NCBI RefSeq assembly: GCF_033439725.1
Contig: NW_026944387.1
Location: forward strand, 2,976,001-3,040,000
Reading direction: 5' to 3'
Origin: Neurospora tetraspora
Taxonomy: Eukaryota > Ascomycota > Sordariomycetes > Sordariales > Sordariaceae
Length of the DNA: 64,000 nucleotides
Shown here: positions 24,653-36,904 of the stretch, one piece after another
How positions within the stretch are numbered: position 1 is the first letter of the stretch
Layout: each line of letters begins with the position of its first letter
Notes under the pieces: generated by a model
Seen by the model: the letters and a program-made list of their open reading frames with translations, nothing else
What the model was told of the DNA's origin: nothing
The model's database searches: none
Made by a program: the position numbers and the translations under genes

Positions 24653-26234
24653 TGTTAATGGCTATTATGAAAAAAGGAGGCTGTCTGAATACACGCACAT
24701 ATACGAAAGATTACGATAAAATCATGTTTGGGAACAATAGGGGAGTGTTGGTGTAATGGGGCGAGCCGGAGTTAATAATGGGCCATGTTTCGGGGAATGG
24801 TGATGGGTGCTGAGTTTGGTCTTGGTTATTTCTTTTGGGGGGGGGGGGGGGGGGGGGGGTTTGGCAATCACTCACTTCTGGATGGGGAAAGCAAGGATGC
24901 ACGGGAGGGGGGGGGAAAACGTTCCTTTGGATTGGACGGCAAAGCTGTTTGGCAGGGCGGCATACTATACGACTTTATACGACTTTCACGGGGCACGACA
25001 CGCGACCATTTTATGCTTTTCTGGATGACCTACCTACACACTCCTTCTACGACGTCACGCCCTTCCATTCCTTTTCTACGACCTTCAATTCCTTTCGTTA
25101 CGACCTCTTTATGGCTTCTTTCATTCGTTTGCTTCTCTCAGCCGCTCACTTGCTTCGTTCATTTTCTTCATTCGCCAGCCATTTCAATGGCTCGCGCTCA
25201 GCAACAATTTTGAGATCACATCACGTCGTTTATCGCATACTCTTTTTTCAACCCAGCAAAAACAAACAACCTAAACGACCTCAGCACATTTTCAGACCTT
25301 GTTTTCTCCATGGATGGATGATCGAAGATGGGAGCTCCCAGACAAACAACTAATGTCTCTGGAAATTATGTCAAATGTTTCATATATCATTATTACTGTG
25401 TTGTTATTCTCTCATGATCTTAAAGATAATGTTCTCCGTTTGCTACTATATCTCCGATTCCTCTCTGTTATATATTTACTCATCCGCTCAAACAAAACTT
25501 CCATGGTATCCTCAGGATATGGATATTCTCTCTCATTGCCTCCACCTAGACATTGTTTTCCTTGTACCTGTCCTTACCTATTCCATTATCAGTTGGTTTC
25601 CCCTTTTCCCGTCGAGCGCACTAACAACACATGGGACAGACTTCACAGGCGTCGAATAGAAGAGAAGACAAACTAACCCTAGAGGGGTTACAAGAACTCA
25701 TCGAGAACAATTTGGAGAAATGACCAACAGCAATGCGGATACACACGACCAACTAGACGAGAATGAAGTACGGACAGAAAAATTCAAGGGGAGACAGATG
25801 TCCAGGATACACTGCTCAACAGGGAGGTCGTGAAGAGTTGACGGCCAAATATCATTCATCAGAGAATGGTTCAAAGCTATGACTTCAACTTGCCCTCTTA
25901 TTTCATGTATAAAATCTATAGAAAACGAAACATGATATCATATGCGCATGACGACGCCCCCAAACATTGGCTCGCCCCTTTTTCTTTTTGAATCCGTAAA
26001 CCGTAGCGCCGCCATTCCGTGTGTGTTGTTAAAAGACAAGAACAGAGACTACCGGCGTACACATACACCAAAACCGCCTCTACCGCGCACCCTTGAGTTG
26101 ATCATGAATGCATTAAATACCCAAACCGCAACACCAAACTTATATGCCAAGGCAAAGGAACAATATCTAGAGCGAAACCGAACAAGAAAGATTTGCAAGG
26201 CAAAACAAATGGCTTTCAACTAAACTTAACGCAT
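24653..26234. other. Convergent intergenic region with a G23 homopolymer
   Basis: This lies between the 3' ends of the transcription factor (+) and C1-THF synthase (-). It contains a run of 23 G at 24837-24859. Frames such as 25299-25676 are open but have no features of a gene. The region probably contains both 3' UTRs. Confidence 0.5.
24837..24859 (+). repeat. Poly(G) tract, 23 nt
   Basis: Twenty-three consecutive G residues, about 185 bp after the transcription-factor stop codon. Homopolymers of this length are unstable and can form G-quadruplex structure; the exact length may be a sequencing approximation. Confidence 0.9.
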
Positions 26235-29200
26235 CTAGAACAGGCCGTGGATCTCACCAGTCTCGGTATCAACGTCGACATTGAAGTAACCAGGAGCCGT
26301 AGGCAGACCAGGGATAGTCTGGATATCGGCAGCCAGAGCGTAGAGATATCCGGCGCCAGCGGCCATACGGACATCTCTGATGGGGACGGTGAAGCCGGTG
26401 GGGGCACCCTTAAGTTCGGGGTCGTGGCTGAGCGAGTACTGGGTCTTGGCAATGCAGATGGGCAGGTTGCCGAAGCCCTGGCGAGTATAGGTGTCGACCT
26501 TCTTCTGGGCGAGCTCGCTGAACTCGACGTTGGCGGCACCGTACATTTCACGGGCGATCTTCTCGATACGCTCCTGGACGGTGTTGCCCTCAACCTCATA
26601 GAGAAGCTTCTGAGTCTCAGGGTTAGACTTCTCGCTAGCAGCAATGACGGCCTGAGCGAGGTCAACAGCACCCTTACCACCCTCGGCCCAATGGTTGGCG
26701 AGCACGGCGTCCTCGGCACCGGCCTTGATGGCCTCCTCGCGAACAACATCAATCTCGGCCTGGGTATCGGTCGAGAACTTGTTGATGGCAACGACGACAG
26801 GGACACCATACGAGCGGGCATTCTGGATGTGCTTGGCGAGGTTGACGCAGCCAGCGCGCAGGATCTCAACGTTCTCCTCCTTGTACACAGGGTTGAGCGG
26901 CGCACCGGGCGAGATCGGGGGACCACCACCGTGAACCTTGAGGGCACGGACAGTAGCGACAACAACAACAACGTCAGGCATGAGGCCGGAGGTACGGCAC
27001 TTGATGTTGAAGAAACGCTCGCCACCCATGGTGAAGTCGAAACCGGCTTCAGTAACGACAAAGCCAGACTTGGTAGCGTAATCCTCATCGGGCTCCGTAC
27101 CGGCAAGCTTGAGAGCCATCTTGTCGGCCAGGATCGAGCTGTTACCAATGCTGATGTTGGCGAAAGGACCGGCGTGAACGAAGACCGGAGTACCCTCCAA
27201 GGTCTGCATGAGGTTGGGCTTGATGGCATCCCTCATCAAGACAGTCAGGGCACCGCCAACACCAAGATCATCAGCAGTGACGGGATCGCCGCTCTTGGAG
27301 CTGGCAACAACCATTCTGCCGAGACGCTCACGCATGTCAGCAAGGCTAGTGCTGAGGGCCAGAATAGCCATGCATTCACTGGCAACAGAAATGTCGAAGC
27401 CAGTTTCACGCTTGTGGCCCTTCTCGGTAGGAGCAGTGCCGATAACAACGCCACGCAGATGACGGTCGTTCACGTCCAGAACACGTCTCCAGGTAATGGT
27501 CTCGGGGTCAATATCGAGACGAGCAAAGCGGCTAATCTCCTCCTCGGTGAGATCATCGGGGTTCGTCTTCTCAATGCCAAGCTTCTTCAAGCGGCGGAAC
27601 ATGATGGGAGGGAACTCCCTCTTTCCGTTCTTGGCAGGGACTAGACGTCTGTAAAGAGGACCGTCCTTCTGGGTGTTCTCATGGAACATGCGGGTATCGA
27701 TAGCGGCAGCGAGAAGGTTGTTGGCGGCGGTGATGGCATGGATATCACCGGTCAAGTGAAGGTTGAACTCATCCATGGGGATGACCTGGCTGTAACCACC
27801 ACCAGCAGCACCACCCTTGATACCGAACGTGGGACCCTGGCTGGGCTGGCGGACGTTGGCGAAAGTCAAACGACCAACGTGAGCACCAAGAGCCTGAGCC
27901 AGGCCCATAGTGGTGGTGGACTTGCCCTCACCGAGAGGAGTGGGTGTAATACCAGTAACAACGACATAGCGACCATTACGGCGGTGCTCAAGACGCTTGA
28001 GGATGCTGAGGTCAACCTTGGCCTTGTAAGCACCATAGGGCTCGAGCTCGGAGGGAGCAAGACCAATCTCGGTGGCAATATGGGTGATGGGCTTGGGAGC
28101 CTGGGCCCTGGAGATATCGATGTCGGAAGGAACGGGCTCCTCCAGCTTCAGGTGGAGGGGAATGGATCCTCTCTTCTTCTGGTTCTCGAAGTAGAAAGTA
28201 GTGGCGTCAACGACATTCTGCAAAAGCATAGCAACGGTCATGGGACCAACACCGCCGGGAACAGGAGTAATGGCGGAAGCGACCTGGGAGGCCGACTCGA
28301 ACTCGACGTCACCGACCAGGCGGACGCCAGACTTCTTGGTATCGTCGGGAACGTAGTTGGTACCGACATCAATGACAACGGCACCCTTCTTGAGCCACTC
28401 GCCCTTGACAAAGTTAGGCTGGCCAATGGCGACAACAACAACGTCGGCCTCCTTGAGGTACAGCTGGAGATCGGCGGTCCTGGAGTGGCAAACGGTGACG
28501 GTAGCGTCGGCGTTCTTGAGGAGGTAGCTGACGGGGCTGCCCACGATATCACTACGGCCGAGGACAACAGCGTTCTTTCCCTTAAGCTCAACACCAGCCT
28601 CGGCGAGAAGGGCCATGACACCCTTGGGGGTGCAGGGGATGAAATGGGGGTGGCCGCCGCGCTTGGCAAGCTCGCCGATGTTGAGGGTGCCGAAACCGTC
28701 GACATCCTTCTCGTTGGCAACGGCCGAAGTGACAGCATACTCGGAGATGTGCTTGGGGAGGGGCAGCTGAACGAGCATGCCGTGGACAGTCGAGTCGTTG
28801 TTGAGCTGGGCTACCTTGGCAACAAGCTCGGCCTCGGTGGCATTCTCGTCGAACTTGATCAACTCGGCCTCGATACCGCACTGTAGTTGGATTCACATGT
28901 CAGCCTGCCTTGCCATTCGTCTGATGTAGGACAGGAATTCCCAGAGCTTGTACGTACCTCCTCAGCAGCCTTCAACTTCATGCGCACATAGGTAGCTGCG
29001 CGGCAGACAGACGGTCAGCAACGGCCCAAGGGACAATGCGAGGCACAGAAATATTTCCGTGATGGCGGGGTAAAGAGGTGGGGTGGGTGGTGCAGCAGTC
29101 AGTCCCAACTTACTGGAATCGGATCGATCACCAACTGCATATTCAACTGGTTAGCCACTGGGTTCCATCTGCAAAAGCATACGGCATACAGCACACAGCA

Positions 29201-29326
29201 CGCACCTTGAATGATCTTGAGGCAGGGACGGAAGCGCGGGTTGGTCTTCTTGGTCTCCTCAATAGTCTGGCGAAGACCCTCGCGGATGCGCTTGGCCAGC
29301 GCGGTGCCGTCGATCTTGGAGGCCAT
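26235..29326 (-). CDS. ADE3/MIS1: C1-tetrahydrofolate synthase (trifunctional)
   Basis: Exons in transcription order are 29326-29206, 29134-29114, 28995-28958 and 28880-26235, giving 941 residues, the usual length. The enzyme interconverts one-carbon folates through methylene-THF dehydrogenase, methenyl-THF cyclohydrolase and formyl-THF synthetase, feeding purine, thymidylate and methionine synthesis. The N-terminal domain has the YxxxK catalytic pair (Y50/K54 in [12 protein letters not shown]), QLPLPKH and [10 protein letters not shown] (about 266-275). The synthetase domain has the P-loop TPLGEGKST (about 374-382). Exon 2 is only 21 nt. The 5' side stays open in frame for 294 codons upstream of this ATG, including an ATG at 29884 in GCCATGGCC context and a mitochondrial-presequence-like stretch ending IRTYSS. 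A longer mitochondrial form is therefore possible. Confidence 0.95.
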
Positions 29327-31036
29327 TGCGGCTTCCCTTGTTGCGACTCTGGGAGAAGCTAAACTGGAATATGTCCTGATGGAGCTGCCCGGATGGCCAA
29401 GAGCAGCAGCGTTTCGAGAGACAGGACCCTGAATGCGAGAGAAGCAAGATGAGGAAGATGGTGGAAAGGGTAAAGTGTCGGGCAGAGTTGAAGATGAGGG
29501 GGAGAACAGCGCATTAGCTCCAAAATAGCTAGCAGCTGCCCTGGGGGTAGGCCCCGTAAGCCGCGTCACTGGAAATATCACTGGAGATAGGCGCCAATTC
29601 CGGGAGTTCCTGGGGCGGCTGCAGGTGGATCGCGGGGCGGCGGAGAAGTTACAAGCCTCAAAAGCCGAGATAGAGCTCCGAGAGTCGGATTCCGTACCCC
29701 ACGGCAATGTCCATCTTTCGAGCACGTCTTGTCCCGTCTGCGCGACTTGAACCCGCCGTGTGCTCAGCAACCCGGGTGCGGACAGGGATGAAAGGCCTTG
29801 TTTTGAACCCTCGAGACAGCTTCGGGCTCGACGCGACTTCCTTGACGTGGAAGACGCCTTCTGGATGAAGCTGGAGATGGCCATGGCTGACGAGGTACCT
29901 ACTCGAGAAGGGGTCCTTGGTGGTCTTTTCTGTCGTGTAAGGACACACCCGTGCGTGCTGTACAACACCACAACTGAACAGCAGCGGACGCAAGCTCCGG
30001 GAAGTCTCGACGGGCACCTCCACGACGGGGTGGGGCCAGACGGATTCGGGATCCAGGGATTCTCTGCGCCGCACAGAGGAGTCACAAATGACAATGGGTT
30101 CCTAGACGACGGGGGATCGATGTCGAGTATCCAATGATCGCCGGCTTGCTGGCCGGAATGGAGGGTTCGTGATTTGTGATTTTTTCTTTGCCGTTCTCGA
30201 GGAGTCACCGATGGTGAGTGTATGTGTGTCCCGGGTTGAAACTTAAAAATGCAGACAAGTACGTGTTCACACTACATTCTTGGAACGATCCCAAAGTGTT
30301 TCGGCAGAAAAGCCTCCATTTTCCTCAACCACTCTCAGAGAGTTGGTGAACCGTTCCTCCTCGATGCGATTCGTACAAGTGCATCCATATAACTGCCGTT
30401 GCGGGATAGAAAATCCCAGATGTCCAGATCGATGTTGCATCCATGCTCTTTGAGCTCTCGGCCTGCTGCACTTATGTAACAGCTCGAATGTGCTCGCACT
30501 GTCCTGCCCGTGTGTCCATTGTCAAGCTGGTGGCGTGTGGCACAGGCTGATAGAACTGACTCTTAAACTCCGAGTCACAGGCTGAGCCACACCTTCTTAT
30601 CAGTGGTCGTTGACGGGCCGGCAGGCTGCCAAGCGCAGAGCGAGGTGGCAAGCCTGCAAAGGTCCAGAGTCCGAAACCAGCACAAGGCTGGGATGAGGGA
30701 CTGGAGAGGGGCAGCTTGGCATTTGCAGGGATAGGTGTTGGTTCGCCCCGCGGCCGTCAGAGTCCGCCAGAGCCAGCCAGCCTATCGCGCACAATCTGCG
30801 GAAAAATTACTGGGAGTGGAAATCCACCCAAAGGGAAGAAAGAAACCACCAAGACCGATCCGACGACGACGACACAAAGACACTAATCCACCCGCCTCCC
30901 AAGTCGTCCAACCCGTCCCCCATCCAACCCCCCCGCGATATTTCTCGACGACGAATCCACTCGGTCCCTTCCGACGACAACTATACTTCCATACCGCCGT
31001 CCAACGCCTCGTCACATTTAATACCCCTCAGTCAAG
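29327..31036. promoter_or_regulatory. Divergent promoter region: C1-THF synthase (-) and eIF3i (+)
   Basis: 1.7 kb separates the two divergent start codons. The part next to the C1-THF synthase start (29327-29560) looks like coding or presequence DNA in frame with it. Four TGACTC/GAGTCA hexamers lie at 30079-30084, 30202-30207, 30557-30562 and 30572-30577. This is the core bound by Gcn4/CPC1-type bZIP factors and, in yeast ADE genes, by Bas1. Regulation by either is an inference only. Confidence 0.45.
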
Positions 31037-32319
31037 ATGAGGCCCATTCTTCTTTCGGGCCACGAGCGTGCCCTCACCCAGATCAAGTTCGTCTTCCCTC
31101 CGCATCATCATCGCATACCATTCCCGCCCCGACCCAACCCCTCTTGGTGTTTTGGCTTTGGCATGCCGGGCATAAAGACACGCAGCCTCTAACATTAACC
31201 CTTTCCGCCCTACAGGTACAACCGCGACGGCGATTTGCTCTTCTCAGTTTCCAAGGACCAGCAGATTTGCGTTTGGTTCGCGCACAACGGCGAGCGTCTC
31301 GGTACATACCACGGCCACCAGGGTGCCATCTGGACCATCGACGTCGACCCCACATCCACCATCCTCGCCTCCGGTTCTGCCGACAACACCATCCGCCTCT
31401 GGGAGATCAAGACCGGCAGACTTCTCAAGACATGGGACTTCCCTACCGCCGTCAAGCGCGTTGAGTTCAGCGAGGATGGCAGCAAGCTTTTGGGTGTGAC
31501 GGAGAAGCGCATGGGTCACCTGGGTACCATCGTCGTCCTCGACATCAAGCTCGACGTTGACGCCGAGCAGAGCGATGAGAAGGCCATGACTATCGTTTGC
31601 GAGGATAGCAAGGCCACCGTCGCCGGCTGGAGTTACCTCAGCAAGTACATCATTGCCGGCCACGAGGACGGTTCCGTCTCCCAGTTCGACGGCAAGAACG
31701 GCGACCTCCTCTACAACATCCCCATCCACGAGCTCAACCAGCCCATCACCGATCTCCAGTGGTCGCACGACCGCACATACTTCATCACCGCCTCCAAGGA
31801 CAAGACCTCCAAGGTATGTCATATGGCTCACAACTACCCCTTTTTCTTCTGGAAGGGTCCTTTAAACCGGCAACAATGCTATATGCAGGGGATAACCGCA
31901 TGCTAACCTCCTTATTTCCACAGCTCATCACAGCCAAGGACCTCGAGGTCCTCAAGACCTACCCCGCCGACACTCCTCTTAACAGCGCTACCATCACTCG
32001 CAAGAAGGACTTTGTCATCCTCGGTGGTGGTCAAGCCGCCATGGATGTCACCACCACCTCTGCGCGCCAGGGTAAATTCGAGGCGCGTTTCTACCACAAG
32101 ATCTTCGAGAGCGAGATTGGTCGCGTGCGCGGTCACTTCGGTCCCCTCAACACGGTCGCCGCCGACCCGACCGGCAAGAGCTACGCCAGCGGTGGTGAGG
32201 ACGGTTACGTCCGTATTCACCACTTCGACAAGGGTTACTACGACTTTATGTACGAGGTCGAGAGGGAGAGGCAAAACAAGCTCAACCAGCAACAACAGCA
32301 GCAGACCATTTCTGCTTAA
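31037..32319 (+). CDS. TIF34: Translation initiation factor eIF3 subunit i
   Basis: Exons 31037-31086, 31216-31813 and 31924-32319 give 347 residues, the normal size for eIF3i. The protein is a seven-bladed WD40 propeller of the eIF3 complex, which helps recruit the 40S subunit and scan mRNA. The N terminus [19 protein letters not shown] and repeats such as [30 protein letters not shown] (quoted in parts: [25 protein letters not shown]) are diagnostic. The C terminus has [20 protein letters not shown] and [13 protein letters not shown], followed by a short Gln-rich tail. Intron 1 (129 nt) follows 50 nt of coding sequence and has donor GTTCGT; intron 2 (110 nt) has GTATGT. The convergent neighbour is the ISWI gene. 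Confidence 0.95.
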
Positions 32320-33262
32320 GCGGATCCATCGACTCCATCGAACGATCGACTTCCGGGTTTTTCAGCAAGCAAGGATTCGAGAAAGGGCGGCAGAAAGAAG
32401 GGGCGGATCTCGGAACGGAATATGTGTGTTGTGTTGTTGAGTTCAGGATTTTCATCTCTTGTCGGAGGAAAGAAATGAGCAAACGGGTTCTTTTACATCG
32501 CGCGTCCAGGGATCCAACAATTTGGGGGAAATGGGCATTTCACAAACGGCGTTTTTTTCAGGCAAACTAATCTGAGAACTTGGGCGGTTCCACCCAGAAA
32601 GTGGTGAAAAAAAGTGAAAAAGAGCAAAATTGGAGCGCTCAGGCGGTGTGGTTCGACGTGAAGCAGACGAACGAACGAATGAATCGCGTGGATACGGGGA
32701 ACTTGCACCTTTTAGCGGAAGGAAACCCTTTAACCCCTTAGAACGCGAATTTTCCTACCTTGTTGATGCACGGAAGAGTCATTTGCTATACGTGTTGGGA
32801 TATGGTCGTTCTTCTGCTTCTTATCTCGCGCGGAGTCGTTCATGTGATATCAGATTTGACGTAATAAGTAGAGATCTAGTTTCGGTCCCAGTTCTTTTAA
32901 TTCTCCCAAACAAGTGGAAACAACAAGACAGGGGTAAAGAAAGTACAAGATTGCACACATCACGCCCCATGCGTCTCTTAAGAGAACTGCTTTTGACCGA
33001 AATATGCTTTTTATTCCTCATGTAGGCAGAGATAATCCTCGCTAAACTACGGGACGTAAAATATCCATCACTGGCCGCAACATAAATAGGACATCGAAAA
33101 CGCCGCGAACCAACTGCATTAACACTCTCTAGACTGGTCTCTCAGAGAACCACGCCCCTTCATCCAGTAGTCATATGAAATGCAACGCCAGCCTTGAATA
33201 GCAAGGCGACTCAATACATTTACCGTAGCTTATCTCTCACGCCTGAACCGCCGTCAAGCGGT
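32320..33262. other. Convergent intergenic region between eIF3i and ISWI
   Basis: It presumably holds the 3' UTRs of both genes. No ORF with gene-like features and no structured element was recognised. Confidence 0.5.
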
Positions 33263-36200
33263 CTACTTCTTCTTTCCCTTGGGGGCAGCCTTGCCCTTTG
33301 TCGCCTTCGAATCCGTTGACGCCACGCTTGACGCGCGCGAAGGGGCAGCCGAGGTGGCTTTGCTACCGGACGCCGACTTAACATTGTCTAGCGCTTTGTT
33401 CTGTTGGGCGGGTAATTAGTAGGAGCATCGAGGAGGTGGGAAAAAGCAGTGAAATGCTTACCTTGACACCATTGGCCTTGGTCTTCTTCTTGGCAGGGGC
33501 CAGGCCCAAAACGCTATCCTCGTCGTTGTCTCCATCATCCGCTTCACGCTTGAGCTTGCCATTGACCCCGTTCGCCTTGGCCTTGGTGGTAGTGCTAGGC
33601 TCGTCCTCAAACTCCTTGACGATCGTCGTCAGCAGAGTGTTGCAGCGACGGCTGATCTCAATGGGAGTACGGCTGAGGAAGAACCAGTCGAAGCGGAAAA
33701 GAGGGCTCTCGCGGATCTCATCCCGGATCTTCTCGTAGATGCCCTCCGAATCGACGCCATACTTGTCCAGCATCACCAGGAGGAATCTGTCCTCCTCCTC
33801 TGTGTAGACCTTCTTGTTGGTCGTCGAGACAGTGTAGTTGATCTTCAGTTGCTGCAATGGCACGCGGTACTGGCTCATCTTCTTGCGCAACATCTTGCGC
33901 TGATGTTCAATCTTGCGCATACGTTCCTCACCATCCTCTATGACCTTGAGGTATTTGTTGTAGTCCGCGATCTCGGTATACCGTTGCCAAAATACCTTGG
34001 CATAAGCCTTGATCTCTGCAGGAGTCTTGCTGTCGACTTCCTGCGCAATCCCTTCATAGTCGTTGCGGCCGTAGCGGCCAGAGCCGTTGATGAACTGCTG
34101 GAAATCTCGCCTGTTCCAGTCGCCAAAGCCTTGCTCTGCAAGCTTTTGCTTCTCAGCTTGCTCCTCTTCTGTCAAGGGTGTGGCGTTATCGATCTCTTGT
34201 TGATCCAGAGCTCTTTCGGCCTCGCGCTCTTCCAGGGTCTCGTCATCACCGTCAGGAAGGGGAACTTTATAGCCGATTTCCTTCCGGTAGTATGCCGTCT
34301 CCCTGTCTTGCAATTCGCGGAGTCGGAGGGGATAGAACTGATAGTCGTGCACAGGTACCTGCTTGGGAGCGCGCGGCGCCTTGGGCTTTGTGTCGGCTGT
34401 CCTTCCGCCGGTCTGCAGGGCCTGCTTATAGTACTTATCAATAGAGTAGATCTGCTCCTTGCGTTCACGCTTCGCCGGGTTGATCCAGTTGATGCCAATG
34501 TCCTTCTTGCGAGCCGCGAAATCTTCTCCGTTCCACTCGTACGCTGATTCTGAGGTGAACTTTTGCAAGTCATCGAGACCAAGCTTTTCGTACTTGGCAT
34601 TCAACTCCTTGGTTCGGTTCTCACCCGCTGCGAGAATAGCATCGATATCGTCATCAGCCAACTCAGCGCCATTTTCGGGCAAGGCCCCGAAACCGCCCTT
34701 ACCCTGGAAGACCTTCTCGGCACCATGCTGGATCATGGACAGCAGCTCATCCTTGTTAGCAGCAGCCTTTGCGGCAATCTGAGCACGACCCTGCTGGATG
34801 ACCAGCTGATCGAGGCGCAGTTTTTGGGCTGCACGTTCCAAGACTTTTTCTTCGATGGCGTTATCCGTGACGAAACGATAAACCACCACTTGCTTTGTCT
34901 GTCCAATACGATGAGCGCGGTCCATGGCCTGCAAATCAGCCTGCGGGTTCCAATCGCTGTCGTAGAGGATGACAATGTCGGCAGTGGTAAGGTTAATGCC
35001 GAGACCACCGGCTCGTGTTGTCAACAAGAAGACAAACTTGTCCGAGCCGGGTTTGTTGTACTCATCAATAGCCGCAATACGATCTTCGTGAGCAGTGCCG
35101 CCATCAATACGGCAGTACTTGTATTGGCGGAAAACACAGTAATCCTCGAGAATGTCCAACAGACGGCTCATCTGAGAGAAAATGAGGACGCGACTGCCCT
35201 GCTTCTGCAGGCGTTTAAGCAGCTTATCAAGTACGAGCATCTTTCCCGCGTTGTAAACGAGATGCTCATCTGTGGTATAGGGAGGACCAGGCTCGGCTCC
35301 CTCGAAGAGGTAAGGGTGGTTGCAGCACTTACGAAGCTGCATAACAATGTTCAAGAGCCTTGTCTTGGACTCGCGCTTTCCACCAGCTCCATTGACGGCA
35401 TCGATATCCTTTTCAAGAATCTTCTGGTACCATTTTACCTGCATTTCCGACATGCCAATGTAGACATTGACTTCCTTCTTGGGCAGAAGGCTCTTCTCGA
35501 CATCACTCTTGACACGGCGCAGCAAGAAGGGCCGTAGTACACGGTGCAACTGCTGTACAACCGTGTCTTGATCCCTATCTTGGCCAGAGAACCATTGGTC
35601 AAACGCCTCGGAATCTCCGAAGACATCTGGTAGCAGGAAGTTGAGCAGAGCCCAGAGTTCGTGCAAGTTGTTCTGCAGGGGAGTGCCCGTAATCAAGAGA
35701 CGATTTCTCGAATTGAACACTCTGATTACTTGGGCCAGCGAGGACTCTTCGTTCTTGATACGATGGGCCTCATCAATGATGATGTACTCCCAGGCAAACT
35801 TCTTCAAGTGAGCCTTCTCCCTGAGAATCATCTCGTAACTGGTGATGCAAACGTCGAAGTTCTCATCCACAAGGCGGTCTTGGATGAGCTGCTGACGCTC
35901 CTCCTTGGCACCCTGTAGCACCAGCACGTTCACTTCTGGTGTCCACTTGGCAAACTCGCGCTTCCAGTTGTCCAGAGTCGATTTGGGAACAATGACCAAA
36001 TGGGGACCGGTAGTATCCATGATGTGCCGCAGATAACCCAAGAAGGAGATGGTCTGTAGTGTCTTTCCGAGACCCATTTCGTCGGCCAGGATGCCCGAGA
36101 TGCCGTTTTCGTGGAGGGAGATCAGCCAGTTGAGACCGGCAATCTGGTAGTCCCTCATGGTGCCCTGAATAAAGGCGGGCGACTCGCGGAAGACGGTTTC

Positions 36201-36904
36201 GGCGGAGCCTCCTACCTTCTCGTCCTTGAGCAACTCGGCGTCTTCCTCAGCTTCGGTCCGACGACGCCTCTCACTAGTAGCACCGCCTTGGCGACCAGCG
36301 CCCTTCTTTGACTTTGCGTCCTCGGCATTTTGGCGATCAATTTCGGCCATAATCTCGCGGATCTTGGGGTTCGGGTTTGTCTCGATGAAATGACGGAAAA
36401 GGTCGGTCAGGCCGAGGAGGTAGCGGAATCTTCGGAGCGAATCATCTTCCTGGAGCCGAGTTAGGATCACGAAAAAGAGTGCACCGAGCAGTTGCGACGG
36501 AGGACCAAGATTCGAGACGTAAGGACAGTCTGAGATGTACGGTTGGAATAGCTTACCTTGGACTCTCCTAGTCTGTCATGCTTTTTGCCGAAAATGCTCC
36601 GTCGTAGTTGGTTGGCCTCAGATCGCTTCCTACGCCCATCTACTGGCTCGCCTGCGACGCTGCTCTCGGTAGTATTTGGGTTCGTGTCAGAGTCGGTGTA
36701 GTCGGGCGTCTCGTCGACCTCCTGTACGGCCGCGGTCAAACGTCAGTTCCATTGCCGTGAAAAGCAAAGTGCATTGGCGCAAAGGCGCATTTATTGAAAG
36801 TGTAGGCCTCATACCATCTCTGATGCGGGAGCATTGGAAGTCTCTGGGGCGTCAGGCATTGACGCGTCGTCGTCGTTGACGGGCTGTCGCGAACGTGGGG
36901 CCAT
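33263..36904 (-). CDS. ISW1: ISWI-family chromatin-remodelling ATPase
   Basis: Exons in transcription order are 36904-36815, 36721-36557, 36449-33462 and 33400-33263, giving 1126 residues. This is the catalytic subunit that slides and spaces nucleosomes with ATP. The SNF2 ATPase has DEMGLGKT (208-215), DEAH (311-314), GTPLQNN and RAHRIGQ (596-602). It is followed by the HAND-SANT-SLIDE module: HAND around 758-848, SANT from about 861 ([20 protein letters not shown]), and SLIDE with the basic [12 protein letters not shown] and the [17 protein letters not shown] segment. The N terminus carries KKHDRLGES, the region next to the autoinhibitory elements of ISWI. The C-terminal exon adds 45 Lys/Ala/Ser-rich residues. 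Fungi may have one or two ISWI genes, so ISW1 versus ISW2 is not decided. Confidence 0.95.

Noticed and set aside
25299-25676. Plus-strand frame of 125 codons with a hydrophobic stretch
   Set aside because: No homology features, lies in a convergent 3' region, and overlaps another frame of equal length.
26193-28886. Long plus-strand frames of 483 and 401 codons (26193-27644, 27681-28886)
   Set aside because: They are antisense shadows of the C1-THF synthase coding exon, whose minus-strand protein is unmistakable.
33849-35537. Plus-strand frames of 232 and 324 codons inside the ISWI gene
   Set aside because: Antisense to a highly conserved SNF2 ATPase; no domain of their own.
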